DNA from: Cotesia glomerata
Lineage: Eukaryota; Arthropoda; Insecta; Hymenoptera; Braconidae
Length of the DNA stretch: 64,000 nt
Assembly: GCF_020080835.1 (NCBI RefSeq)
Contig: NC_058164.1
Span: forward strand, 1,674,001-1,738,000
Reading direction: 5' to 3'
Part shown: piece after piece, positions 24,235-37,192 of the stretch
Layout of the letters: the number at the start of each line of letters is the position of its first letter
How positions within the stretch are numbered: the first letter of the stretch is position 1
Notes under the pieces: generated by a model
Databases searched by the model: none
Told to the model about the DNA's origin: nothing
What the model saw: only the letters and a program-made list of their open reading frames with translations
Made by a program: the position numbers and the translations under genes

Positions 24235-25152
24235 TTTTTACAAAAAAAGTGTTAATTTTTTTAAAATAATATGAATAATGATTTAATTTATCAAGCTATA
24301 ACTATTAAGTTTATTTCAGTAAACTGGCATTGCAGAGACTTCAGTAAAACGTGCAATTGATGAATAGTAATTAACACGCGAAACAAAATAAAGTTTATGT
24401 GATAATTAAACGCTGAATGAATAAACCTCTTAAGAATTGTACTTTTATGTAAAAAAAAAAGAGATAAGCTCCTCTTTACTAGCAATCAGCACGACGAAAT
24501 GGAATCATGGAATGAAAATCGAGCGGAGAGAGCTAGTATCAAACTATAGAAAAGAGGTTATACATATACTTGTATATATCTAAATATATATCTATGATAT
24601 ATATTTGCGCATGCGAACTATTCAAAAGTGTCTTTTCTCTTTATGAAAATAAAGTTAGCCGAGTTTTTTTATTAAAGAATTATTATAAAAAAATGAAAAA
24701 AAAATTTTTTTCATTTGTTAAAATCTTCAAAAACTATAAGTGTAATTTTTTTAAAAATATTTTTTAGTTATAAATTAATAAATTAAGCAAAATAAAAAAA
24801 TTAAAAATGTCGGCTAACTTTATTATTATTTTCTCTTTTCCCTCCATTTTGGTCCTTTTTTATTTCATACTCCATAAAAATTTTTATTTACCATAGTATA
24901 GTTAGTGCTTTAATCTTATGTGATGATCAATTCACTTGTTGATAGTGGTTAGCTTAAAAATTTTATTAAAGTTACAAACAAATATTTTTAAATAAAATAA
25001 CAAGTGTTTATTGAAAAAAAAAAAATAATAATTCCAATATTATTTATTAATAAAAAATAATGATTTGTACATACTCATTTTTTAACTAAACTTTAAGTAA
25101 ATAATTAATTATTAAAACTGTTGATTAAATTTTAATATTTCAATACCTGACA
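24235..25152. promoter_or_regulatory. Divergent region between TOMM20 and TONSL
   Basis: The start codons are about 918 bases apart. The likely TOMM20 promoter is in 24460-24560, where base composition is more balanced. The rest includes the MITE at 24648-24823. Confidence 0.45.
24648..24823. mobile_element. AAGTTAGC-family MITE upstream of TONSL
   Basis: The left end AATAAAGTTAGCCGA is inverted at the right end as TCGGCTAACTTTATT. The interior of about 140 bases is almost pure A and T. This is one of the cleanest copies of the family. Confidence 0.7.
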
Positions 25153-28100
25153 ATGGAGGAAGAAAGTAAGTTAATATTTAATTTAATTACTCTGCTAATT
25201 AATTTAATTAACTAGTATTGAGATAAATACTTTACTGAAATTACAGTAATTAACTATCTTTAATTTACAGAGCTAAAAAAAAGAAAACAACGTGCAAAAA
25301 AAGATGGAAATATAAAACAACTAGCAGAGATAGTTAAAGAGCTTGGAGATTTATACTTTGAATCAAAACGAATGGATGAGGCTCTTGAAGAGTACGAGGA
25401 GCAATTAAAATTATGTGAAATATTGAATGACCCACTGAACACAGCAGTCGCTCACAGAATGATTGGTGAAATCCATACTGATTGCGGTAACTATGAAGAG
25501 GCTTTATCACATTTGAGTAAGTACTTACAAGGTGTAAAAGAAACTAAAAATTTAATTGAACAGCAACGAGCTTACGCTACATTGGGAAGGATGTATTTTT
25601 GTATGAGCGAAGCTTGTGAAAAAACGGGAAGCGAACAGGAGCCTTTGGCTGCTGCTAAAAGAGCTTACAGCAAGAGTTTAAAATTGTGCGATAAATTGGA
25701 AGAAAATAAGGACATTAAGGAGGTGGAGGTGATGATGATGCGCGCCAGGTTACTGTTAAATTTAGGATTGGTTTTAGAAGTCCAGAAAAAGCTTGACGAA
25801 GCTATCGAGTTAATTGAAAAGGCTGCTCAGCTTTGTGAGAAGCATAAGTTGAATGAAGATCTTTATAGAATTCATATTGCTCTAGCTGCTGTTCATGAGC
25901 GCCAAGAAAATTATGATGATGCATTAAATCAGTATGATTTGGCAATTAAATTAGCTCATGAGCCTGAAAAAAAAGCTTCTGCACGGATTAGCCGAGCTGA
26001 GTTGCTGATAAAAATGGGTGAATGGTCCGAAGCACGGCAAATTCTTGTTTCACTTTATGTTAATAGAAAAAAAGTGTCGTCATTGACTTCAACTATAGAA
26101 AAGTTATTAAGAATAGTTGTAGTAATTGATAAATATGAGCTTGACTTACGTGCAGAAGAAGACAATGAAAAGCGGATGACTTTATATGAAAATTTGGGAG
26201 ATGCAGCGTCTGCTGGTGGTTTTTATGAAAAAGCTGTTGAATTTTATAAAGGTATGCTATTGTGTGCTGAAAAAAAACCTGGTGATAATCGAAGTAACGT
26301 AAGCGCTGCTTTGGTAAGTCTGGCACGAACGCTCAAAGATGCTAAGCAGTTTGAAGAGGCATGTATTTATGCTAGATCAGAACTCAAACTTTGCAATGAA
26401 AATTATCGAGAAGCCTGTCGATCAGCCTTGTTTCTCGCAGAACTGCTTAGTAGCATCAAACACACGCCAATCATTGAGTCAGAGACACGGGAGGCTTATC
26501 AATTAGCGCTAACTAATGCATCTAAATCATCAGATCAACGGTTGAAGCTTGCTGTACTGGAAGAAATGCAAGCGTATTATAATGAAATAGACTCTACTAA
26601 GGAAGCTTCAGAGATAAATGGTGAAATAGAGACATTAAGGGCATCGATAATTGATTATGAGTCTCCAATTATTAGCGAGGGGGAAGAAAATAATGATATA
26701 GGCAAGGATATTGATTTAGATGAATTGTCAGACGTTGAAGTTGAGCTGCAGAAGGAAGATAAATCAAAAGGGTCTCGTCGTTCTTCTAGACGTGGATTTG
26801 TTATTAAAAGAAATGAGAAAGGAGAAACTAAACTTCATGTTGCTTGTATTAATAATAATATACAAGAAGTTGTTAATCTTTTGGCAGCTGGACATCCTGT
26901 TGATGTGAGGGATAATATGGGGTGGACTCCACTCCACGAGGCTGCTAATTACGGTCACATTGAAATAGTTCAGCTATTAATAGATCACGGTGCTAATGTA
27001 AATGACCCGGGTGGTCCACAGTGTGGCAATATTACGCCACTTCACGATGCTGCTTCTTGTGGGCATTTTTCTGTGATGAATTTATTGATCAAACATGGTG
27101 CGAATGTTACTTTGAAGACTAAAGAAGGTGAATCGATACTAGATATCTTTGAAACTTGGCGTAGCCGTTTGGAGGATGATCGTAAAAAAGGAAACGTTGA
27201 CTGGACGGACGATGATGAACAGGAGTATCAATTCATTCGTGACAGATTGCGTCGTGTTTTACCAACAAAACCTAGCAAGGCTATTAACGAGCCCTTAATT
27301 GACGAAGATATTTGTTCCCAAGCTACTGTAGACTTCAAAGAAGATGAATTTTGTAAAAAAGCATCTCCGAAAAAAATTTCTGCTGGTGAGGATTACCGGA
27401 GAACGATTGAAAGTTTGAAGAATCGGAATTATTTAAATCAATCGTATGAGTCGGCTAGCTCTAAAACAGTTAACAGCAAAGTTACACCATTAATTGATAG
27501 TGAGCAACAGCTGGTTGACGACTGGCTTGAAGATGATTTATCTACACCTGCGACTTCCAGTAGTTTAAAACGAGCTAGCAGTGATGAAGTTGTCAATCCA
27601 ATTTCCAAGAGAATGTCCTTTAATTCTAGTTCTATTACTGTATCTGATGATGAAGGAGATGGAGATATAAATTATCGGGATGATAATTCTAATAGTAATT
27701 ATATTGATGATGAAGATGATGATGATGATGAAGATATTTTTGAAAAAAAGAGCCTGACTAAAGGTGTGAGAAGATACAAAAGTGCTTCAGATACTATTAG
27801 TAATAAAAGTAATAAAGTAAATAAAAATATTTCACGAAGTCAGCCGAAAAAAGTAAATCAAAGTAAAAATAATCAAAAGACATTATTTGTAACAGGCTTT
27901 ACTAAAAATACTTCCCAAATAAACCAGTTGTCAATACAGAAGTTCACAAACGATGTAGATACTATAAAAAAATCTAGCTTAAATATTGAATCGATAAATT
28001 TCAAAATAATTATCGAAAATATGACAATTAATTTAAAATTGAAACGTCCAGATGAAAGTAATTATTTGTATAATAATTTAATAAATGATATTACGAAACA

Positions 28101-30119
28101 TATCAATCAAAATACTGGTTGCATTGCTAAATTAATTCTAACTACTGGTAATGATGAAGAATTACAGCCTGAAAATTTATTAAATTTAGTTTATACTAAT
28201 CAAAATGATTTTATATGTCTTTATGGGCAAATCATTGATCTCGTTGTGCCAAAAATAAGTGCGAGATACAAAACAATTTGCTCAGCAATGGATATACGTA
28301 AGTTTTTTTTTTATTATTATCTATATTATTAAGAGAATAAGTGAAATTTTGTGACCAGGATAGTCATATGATAAAATCGGTTTTTTTTTTAAGTGAAATT
28401 GAATGTCATTGCAAAGGTCTTGACTTGAATTTGTGCCTTTTAAAGGTTTCATATAATTCTCACCGATAGTCAATTTATGATGATAAGTATCTAGACTGCA
28501 TTCGAAAATTCTCTATCTCTAGATACATAATTGAAAAATGACCTTGTATCTTGTGAACTAATGACATTTTTAAAGATATAAGCTCACCCCGACATTACAC
28601 TCATCGAAACCTTTCATTTGAGTACCCACATCATTTTTCATATATTTATATATATTATATATATGAATATATGAAAAATATATCAAAATGCATGTGGATA
28701 CTCAAATGAAAGCTCTTGATAAGTGAAACATCGAGATGAGCTTATATGATTAAAAACGTCAATAATTAAGAAATGACTCTGTATCTTGTGAACTATTGAC
28801 ATTTTTAAAGATATAAGCTCATTCTAATTTTACACTCATCGAGACCTTTCATTTGAGTACCCACATCAATTTTTCATATATTTATGTATCTTATATATAT
28901 GTATATACGAAAAATATATGAAAATGCATGTGGGTACTCAAATGAAAGCTCTTGATGAGAGTAACATCGGGATGAGCTTATATCTTTAAAAACGTCAATA
29001 GTTAAAAAAGTACAGTGTAATTTAACAAAATTCATTATTTAATAAAGCAAAATTTCATTTATTTATAGTTTACAAGTCACGGCAGTCACACAGTGACTGC
29101 AAGATTGCTAGCTTATATTAATCTTTAATTTATTTAATTACTAATTTGTTTATTTTTTTTTTTATTTTTCAGGTGTAAATAGTGATTCAAAGCAATTAAA
29201 ATCATTACGGGCTTGTGAAGATTCAGAAATATTACGTCTAAAAGGTGAAGATGAAGATATTGAAATGATAGCATTACTCAAGAGTCTTGAGTATGAAAAA
29301 AATCTTAAAGTACTAGAACTATCATCATGCAGCTTGTTCGGTCATGGTGAATTACTTAATTACACATTGAACCAATTGAAACAACTACAAGAGTTACATT
29401 TATCTGGTTGTGATATTGACTCTGAATGTATTAAAAAATTAGATAGTCTTCCGTTACAATTACGAATTTTAAATTTAAGTTGTAATCCATTAAATACTGA
29501 ATCACAAACTAAGCTGCGCGATTTGATTACATCACTGTACTGCTTGCAGGACTTGAATTTACATAATTGTAAATTGAAGAAGCTTGAATTTAATTCCACA
29601 AACACAATAAGTGCGAACTTAGTTAGCTTAGATTTATCGTGGAATAAAATGTATGATAATGAAGTTGATTATTTACTGCAAAGACAATTAGTTAATTTAA
29701 ATTTATCTCAAACTACAAGATTTCCTATCGTAAATAATGAAATAAATCTAATGGCTTACGCAACCTTGGAGAATTTAGAGCTTGCTGGTTGTAATTTAAC
29801 AGACTCGGATGTTATTCAATTACTGACCAATTGTAGAAATTTATCTAAAATCATTTTAAATAATAATTCTCAAGTAACGTCAATTGCTTTAGAATCTTTG
29901 TTGGCTTATAAACCGACGCTCAGTTTAATCGATACAACTGGATGTCAAAAAATAGATAATTTTCCAAATTATGATCTAATAATCGATGATCCATCAGTTT
30001 GTACTCTAAAAACTAGTATGACATCAGATGTTTGTGAGTCTTGGGAAAAATTGTGGTACGGGCGTGCTAAACAATTTAAAATGCCTCATGACATAGTTAT
30101 TTTCAAACCATTTTACTGA
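25153..30119 (+). CDS. TONSL: Tonsoku-like protein (TONSL), replication-fork repair scaffold
   Basis: Binds histone H4 unmethylated at Lys20 on new chromatin and works with MMS22L in homologous recombination at stalled forks (vertebrate knowledge). Exons 25153-25165, 25271-28297 and 29173-30119 join in phase to 1328 residues. The order is N-terminal TPR repeats (about 28-430), an acidic stretch, three ankyrin repeats (about 522-625, with GWTPLHEAANYG and NITPLHDAASCG), a disordered acidic region, a ubiquitin-like stretch near 910-990 and C-terminal leucine-rich repeats (exon 3). This is the full vertebrate TONSL architecture. The first exon encodes only four whole codons. The second intron is essentially a Helitron. 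The gene converges on USB1 with 79 bases between stops. Confidence 0.95.
28320..29111 (+). mobile_element. Non-autonomous Helitron-like element, copy C (2 palindromic units)
   Basis: It starts A|TCTATATTATTAAGAG at 28320 and ends with the hairpin GGCAGTCACACAGTGACTGC, a spacer and CTAG at 29111, followed by C rather than the usual T. This is the shortest copy, with two inverted-repeat units. It makes up about 790 of the 875 bases of the second TONSL intron, in sense orientation. Confidence 0.8.
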
Positions 30120-30198
30120 TTATAAAAATATTTATTAATTTATTTATTCACAGTTAATTTTTAAAATAAATACCTAAATAAATTAATTTTCAACGTGA
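30120..30198. terminator. Shared 79-base convergent 3' region of TONSL and USB1
   Basis: A plus-strand AATAAA (near 30167) for TONSL and minus-strand AATAAA-type signals (plus TTTATT near 30127-30145) for USB1 lie in the same short interval, so the two mature transcripts probably overlap in antisense at their ends. Confidence 0.6.
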
Positions 30199-32301
30199 TT
30201 ATGACTTTAATGTAAATATGTATATTTTATTACCAATTTTGCAGTGTAATTTTGATACTTTAATATAGTTTTTATCTAAATCTTTAATAAGGACTTGATT
30301 TAAACTATTATTTAATTCCTCAACATAAGATTTTAATTCCTTTTCCCGATCACCAAGCATCCAAAAAAAGCTTATGTGATATGAGGCTTCCTAAAATTAA
30401 AATTAAAAAAAAAATTATTTTCACAAGAATTACATTAAGCTTCTATAAAATTGATATAAGTGTAAAATTACCTCGTAAAAGGATTCCAGCTGATACTCTG
30501 CTAATAATTTATTCAATGACTCCATCAAGTAAGTGAAGCTTGGCTCCAAACAGTGACACTCGATCCCCAGGAACGTTCGTGTTCGCTGCTCATTGCAGTA
30601 AACTCTAACGTTATTTAACTCAAGTATAAATGGGTCGACTGATGAGCATATTTTCTTCATACTAGCCACAAAAGAGTCAATCCAGTGAAATTTGAATATT
30701 AAAGTACGTGTCAAACTAATATGACTATTTTCAATTATCAAATTACCATCAGTAAAGGCCTCAGTTGATGACTGCATCCATGTTTGCAGCAAATCCCATA
30801 ATTCGTCTAAAAAAATTTAATTTTTTTTTTGAGTAATAAATATTTTAAATAATTAATGATACTGAAATTAGTAGACATCTGACAAATATTGAAATTTTTA
30901 TACCAAATCAATTTTTTTTAAATTCGCATTTTTAATTTTTTTTAATTTCTACAAGTGAAATTTTTTTGCTAAATTTTTTTTTTATAATTAAATTGTTATA
31001 AAAATCTAAACAATTTTTAGACGTCTGTTAAATTCAGTATTATAATAATTAATGTTACTGAAATTGAGAGACATCGGGTAATTTTTTAAATATATTTATC
31101 TAATAAATTATAGCAAGAAAAATTCATTTACAAAAATTCCATCTTTGGAGACTAAAAAATTAGTAATCGGAAAAAATAGATCTGGAAAAAATTTTAAAGT
31201 TATGAAAAATTCATATTATTTCATTATAATTATTATAAAATAAAAATTATAATAATAATAATTGTATCACACGCACAATTTTCCTTAAAAACAAACACCT
31301 CCAAAATGATCGTTTCATTTTTTGTTACAGAAAAAAAAAATTTTTTTAATATTATTATTATTATAATTTTTATTTTATAACAATTTTAATGAAATAATAT
31401 AAATTTTTCATAACTTTAAAATTGTTTCAGGCCTATTTTTTCAAGGATTAAAAAAAATGATAATTAAGTTAGCCATCATCTAAAAATTTTTATAATTTTT
31501 TTTCATTGAAAAAATTATTACAAATCAATGAAAATAAAGTTAGCCGACTTCTAAAAATTTATATGATTTTTTTTATTAAAGAATTATTACAAAAAAATAA
31601 AAAAAATTTTTTTCATTTGTTAAAAACTATAAGTGTAATTTAAAAAAAATATTTTTTAGTTCTAATTTCATAATTGAAAAATAATCAAAAGATTACAAAT
31701 ATCGACTAATTTTAGTATTATTACAAATCAATAGAAAAAATTATCATTTGTACAAAACTTGAAAAACTATAAGTGCAATTTTTTAAAAATATTTTTTAGT
31801 TCTAATTTAATAAATAAAAAAATTAAAAACCTCGTCTAACTTTAGTATCATTCTACAAAATTACAAATTCAATTTTTTAAAAATAACTTGTTAGATTTAA
31901 TTTATTAAAGAAAAATAAAAAAATTGTTAATTCCTCACATTCAATGTAAACAAGTGTTGCCCAATTACCACGTTCGTGTTTAAAATTTCTTACACGACCA
32001 TCATGCTTCTCAGGATTATCTTCAATAATTGACTGTTCAATTTTATTATCTGCCCAAGATAATAAATTATTTGGCAAAGGTAAATTTTTGCTGCAAAAAA
32101 AAAATTATTTATATCCACTATAAATTATTTCAAAACATAACCTACATACTCACAATAATAATAAAAATTATTTATTAGTTTAATAACTTACTTATTATTT
32201 GATTGATTATCTGCTACAGGTTTACTGTCAAATACTTCATTATCACAGTCATCATCAGAATCCGAAGATAAATAATTTTGTATCAACCTAAACCCTGCCA
32301 T
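30199..32301 (-). CDS. USB1: U6 snRNA phosphodiesterase USB1
   Basis: A 2H-family 3'-5' exoribonuclease that trims the U6 snRNA tail and leaves a protective phosphate end. Exons 32301-32192, 32090-31939, 30806-30472 and 30390-30199 join in phase to 262 residues, matching the family length. The two catalytic HxS motifs are present: HIS in ENSHISLTRT and HIS in SYHISFFWMLGD. The family signature HERGNWATLVYI precedes the first. The N-terminus is Asp/Ser-rich, as usual. The large second intron carries diverged inverted-repeat elements. The start is 163 bases from the KIAA2013 start. Confidence 0.95.
30860..31860. repeat. Cluster of degenerate MITEs in a USB1 intron
   Basis: Several AT-rich elements follow each other. 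One has inverted ends at about 30862-31055 (ACTGAAATTAG(T)AGACATC and its inverse). A second has inverted arms at about 31199-31265 and 31355-31425 around a GC-richer centre. AAGTTAGCCGAC-type pieces occupy 31535-31850. Exact boundaries are uncertain. Confidence 0.5.
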
Positions 32302-32464
32302 TTTTTTATGGTTAGGATTAAACGTTTGACGGTTTACGGATTCCGGTTGTTAAAGCGATGGTGAATAAAGAATCAGCTGTTTTTATAACACGCACACACT
32401 TTCGTTGAATAATAAATAATGCAACAGTAGTAAATGTTGATAATATCTATTTATTGTAAATAAA
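32302..32464. promoter_or_regulatory. Compact bidirectional promoter of USB1 and the KIAA2013-like gene
   Basis: Only 163 bases separate the two start codons, so both 5' UTRs and core promoters must fit here or overlap. The sequence between 32320 and 32400 is less AT-rich than its surroundings. Confidence 0.65.
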
Positions 32465-35400
32465 ATGATGAGGAATGGTGGTATTTATGAGTTCGGTAAA
32501 CGTTTACGTAGTAATTCAATAAATCGTAGAATATTTATAGTTCTTATATTATTTTGTTTATTTTTACTCTACTTTGGATCGTCATTAGCTCAGTGGTTTT
32601 TTAATGATAAAACACCAATAAAAGGTATTTATTTATAACAAATTATAAATTAAAATTAGTTGATTAATTAATTAATAAATAATTTATTTTAGCATTTGAA
32701 GATATTTGCCTTGAAGAAAAATTATCAAGTGCTTATGCAGAAGCTCGGATTTACGATGCAGCAATAACTGAACACACTAGCGATGACCAGACGTCTTCCT
32801 CATCATCACTGTCAGTCCCATTATTGTCATTTGATGGCAAATATTTACCTTACATAGGCAATGGATTGTTCGGAGTGGAAATTAATCCAAATAATGCGCG
32901 TGTTTTTATAAAACACGGCAGAACACTTTCGCTGAACACTCAATGGGACCCATTAGTCGCAATAACGTCTGATAATAATAACCAGCGGGTCGCTGATGTC
33001 ATTCACTTCACTCAGGGTATTGTGTCCAGGTATCAGTGCATCAGAGAAGGCTATTCAATTAGCCACAAGTATTATGTACATCAAGTATTAGATAAAATCC
33101 TGGTTCAGGATGTCACTATCACCAATCCCTCTTCGTTGGCGCAAAGCGTTACACTGAAATTGAATGGTAATCAACATTGGACTGACAGCAAATCAACAAA
33201 GTACGTAAATTTAAATAATTATTTAATTTAATACTAGCAACTTAGTCACTATATGACTGCCGTGACTTGTGAACTATAAATAAATTAAATTTTGCTTTAT
33301 TAAATAATGACTTTTGTTAAATTGCGCTGTACTTTTTTGACTATTGATATTTTTAAAGATATAAGCTCATCCCGATGTTACACTCATCGAGAGCTTTCAT
33401 TTGAGTACCCACATGAATTTTGATATATTTTTCATATATACAATATATATAATATATACAAATATATAAAATATATGAAAAGTTGATGTAGGTACTCAAA
33501 TGAAAGGTCCCGATGAGTGTAATGTCGGAGTGAACTTATGTCTTTAAAAATGTCAATAGTTCAAAAGATATTCGTTAAATTGCACTGTACTTTCTTAATT
33601 ATTGACCTTTTTAAAGATATAAGCTCATCTCGATGTTACACTCATCAAGAGCTTTCATTTGAGTACCCAAATGCATTTTTATATATTTTTCATATATACA
33701 TATATATAATATATATATAAATATATGAAAAATTGATGTGGGTACTCAAATGAAAGGTCTTGATGAGTGTAACATCGGGATAAGCTTATATCTTTAAAAA
33801 TGTCAATAGTTCACAAGACATCTGTTAAATTGCACTGTAATTTCTTAACTATTGACGTTTTTAATGATATAAGCTCATCTCGATGTTACACTCATCAAAA
33901 GCTTTCATTTGAGTACCCACATGCATTTTGATATATTTTTTATATATTCATATATATAATATATATATAAATATATGAAAAATTGATGTGGGTACTCAAA
34001 TGAAAGGTCTTGATGAGTGTAACATCGGGATAAGCTTATATCTTTAAAAATGTCAATAGTTCACAAGACATCTGTTAAATTGCACTGTAATTTCTTAACT
34101 ATTGACGTTTTTAATGATATAAGCTGTCTGATGTTACACTCATCAAAAGCTTTCATTTGAGTACCCACATGCATTTTGATATATTTTTCATATATTCATA
34201 TATATAATATATATATAAATATATGAAAAATTGATGTGGGTACTCAAATGAAAGGTCTTGATGAGTGTAACATCGGGATGAGCTTATATCTGTAAAAATG
34301 TCAATGGATCACAAGATACAAGGTCATTTATTAATTACGTATCTAGAGATAGAGCAGTTTTAAATGCATCCTAAATACTTATCATAATAAATTTACTATC
34401 GGTGAGAATGATATGAAACCTTGCAAAGGTACAAATTCAAGTCAAGACCTTTGCAATGACACTAAATTTCACTGAAAAAACCAATTTTTCCATATAACTA
34501 TCCTGGACACAAAATTTTGCTTATTCTCTTAATAATATAGATTTTTTTTACATTTTTAGATAAAGTATATTAATTAAATATGTTTCAGTATTCAAGTAGA
34601 GGGATCTAATTATAAATACATGGTTACGTCAGGCTTTGTACCATCACCAAATTCTGAAAAAATAATTGTCTCGACAATTGTTTATGTTGTACCGTCAAAA
34701 TACTTGTCTATTAAACCAAAAAGTACTACGAAATTAGAATTTTTGACGAGTATTTGTTACAGTGAACCTGTTGCTCTAGGACAGTATGAAAATGAACGTA
34801 AAAATACTGAACGAAAAGCTCTTAAAGTATATACTTATATTTATTAATGAAAAAAAACAATTATTGTTATTAAAATTTTTTATTTATTATTTAGGCATTG
34901 AAAGATGCTGTGAGTATCCAACTGCAAGAAGGATTATTAAATCAGCATGTAAATACTTGGCAAAGTTATTGGAATACTGGGTTCAGTATCAGCGATTCGA
35001 AAGCAAAAGGTGCTATTAATGGACACAAAATAAATTCAACTATTTACTATGTGCTATCACAAATACCACGCGGTACTCCTAATATTGAAAAATCTATGCC
35101 AAATAATGAAGGCTGTTACCGCGGGCATCATACGCTGTTAGTATAATTTTTATCATATCATACTCATTATTAGCATACAATTTTCTTTTATTGTTTACAT
35201 TAATTAACAATTAAAAGTGTAAAATTAATATAATTATTAATAACTATAACTATTATTATTATTCATTATTTATTTATTATTAATTATTATTACAGCGACG
35301 CAATAAATTTGTGGAAAGATACGTCCACAATTGACGGAATAAATTCCGTAGTTAAAGCTTGGATAATAACTCTAGAAAAACAAGGTTGTCATCATTTACT

Positions 35401-36256
35401 AGCTGGGCCATCATCTGTACAACAAGCAATTGTATTGAGTCTTGGTGGCTTAAGATTTAGTAATCAGCATTTAGATTTTAATATTGATCCGCAATATCTA
35501 CATCGTAATTATTTGTTTAGGTAAAAGCTTTTTCTTAATTATTATCTACTATTTATATTTATATATATTATTTTTTTCCGATATTATTATAAATATTATA
35601 TTACTTAATTACTATTCAACAGTTTAAGTGTAATTAATAATTATCAAATTTTTATTTGCAGACGAATTAGTTATGGAAATATTACACACGTAAATATATC
35701 AGTGACGGTTGGTAACGACAATCGTGCAATATTAAGTGTTGCGTTGGATCGTAGTGATAGCGATTACTACGCTTGTGATGCTGGTTGTTTAGATTCACCA
35801 GTACTTCTTAGTCAGTCTTATACAAATTTTCCGGTTAAATTAACAAAACCACTAACATCTATATTATATATTACTTCCGATTATCAGCATATGCAGGATC
35901 TTCGCAATGCGCTGCATGTACATGAAGTCGAAGAGGGTACATTACAATTTTTTTTTTTTTTAATAATTATTACAATACTATTATTACAATTATTAGTAGT
36001 ACAGATTATTAATATAATACAATATTGATTGTTATATTACTAATTAATAATTCAAATTAATATTTTAGCACCAGCTCATGATCATCATATTATGGCTCTT
36101 CATAAACACGGCCATCAACTTGGTGGATTGCCCACATTCTTTTGGGTCAGCATATGTTTTCTAATAATAGTATTCCACATGTTTTTATGTAAACTCATTT
36201 TTACTGAGTACTATGGCCGTCAAGATCGTCAGCGAGGACGATACAATAAACCGTGA
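32465..36256 (+). CDS. KIAA2013: KIAA2013-like membrane protein
   Basis: The function is not established; the vertebrate relative is an uncharacterised membrane protein. Exons 32465-32624, 32693-33200, 34589-34826, 34895-35136, 35296-35520, 35662-35936 and 36069-36256 join in phase to 611 residues. There is one membrane segment at the N-terminus (FIVLILFCLFLLYFGSSLA) and one near the C-terminus (FFWVSICFLIIVFHMFLCKL). These bracket a large, presumably lumenal, domain with PYIGNGLFGVEI and the segment NLWKDTSTIDGINSVVKAW. The cytosolic tail is short and basic. Two donors are possible at the end of exon 2 (33201 or 33205); only 33201 keeps frame. The third intron in sequence holds nothing but a Helitron at 33234-34541. 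I am confident it is a real gene and fairly confident of the family. Confidence 0.88.
33234..34541 (-). mobile_element. Non-autonomous Helitron-like element, copy D (4 palindromic units)
   Basis: On the minus strand it starts A|TC at 34541 and ends CTAG|T at 33234; the terminal hairpin has a few substitutions. It carries four tandem inverted-repeat units, the second to fourth nearly identical, which suggests unit amplification. It fills about 1308 of the 1388 bases of a KIAA2013 intron, antisense to the gene. Confidence 0.8.
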
Positions 36257-37192
36257 CTTATTTATGGTATTAATTAATTAAATTAATTAATTACAATAAT
36301 ATAATTAAAAGTAAAACACGTGTAAGTGTGTATATATTTTTCTTATTAAAAAAACAATTAAAGAAAATTTTTTTTTAATATTAATTGTATTTCTTCTGAC
36401 TATATAATAAGTAAAAAGAGATAATTTTGATATCGGGTAAGGCCTTGGCAACGTGATTTTTGATATCGACTTTAACTATTTTTATAAATTTATATAAAAA
36501 ATTTTCAGTTTCGCGGATTATTTGTACCAGCATTGTCGGAGGATATTAGTAATTTAATAAATGAGTATGTATTTTTATATATACATATATATTCATTGAT
36601 AATTATTTTTTATAGAAATATAATTAATAATAAATAAAATCATCAATAGAATATATAGAAGTAATTACTATAACAATGATATTCGTGTTGTTAATTCAAA
36701 TATACATATTTAATTAAATATAATTTAATATAATAATATAAATAGTCATAAATGCTGTTTCTATTTCAATTGAAATGTCACGCATCATGTTACGTATGGA
36801 AGACAATATAATACAGTTGGAATTAAGCAACTGAAGATTATTACAATAATTTGATTATGATTAGTTGCTATTTTGATTATCTAATTTTGCATACGATATA
36901 ATTTATCCTCGATATTTAAAAAAAAAAGCAATAAATAATAAATAATAATAATAGCATTTCGAAGAAATAACGAGTGGACGGATCCCTTGAAACATTTTAA
37001 AAGTTACATTCAAATTAATACATAAACAGCATTAACATTCATACAAATAATAATAATAATAAAAAAAAAATAATAATAGTAATAATCGTTTTTACTACTG
37101 GTATGTAGATCTTATATATTAATCAAATACTTTTAATATTGAGACTTTTTTCGTCCATCGTTTTTCTTATTGATAAAATTAATAATAATAAT
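36257..37192. other. 3' flank of the KIAA2013-like gene
   Basis: AT-rich sequence with (TAA)n-type runs near 37050-37080 and 37180-37195. It includes the 3' UTR of the plus-strand gene. No coding signal is seen. Confidence 0.5.

Noticed and set aside
28560..28990. Regularly spaced repeats suggesting a CRISPR array
   Set aside because: The units are self-complementary transposon monomers of about 200 bases in a eukaryotic intron, with no unique spacers.
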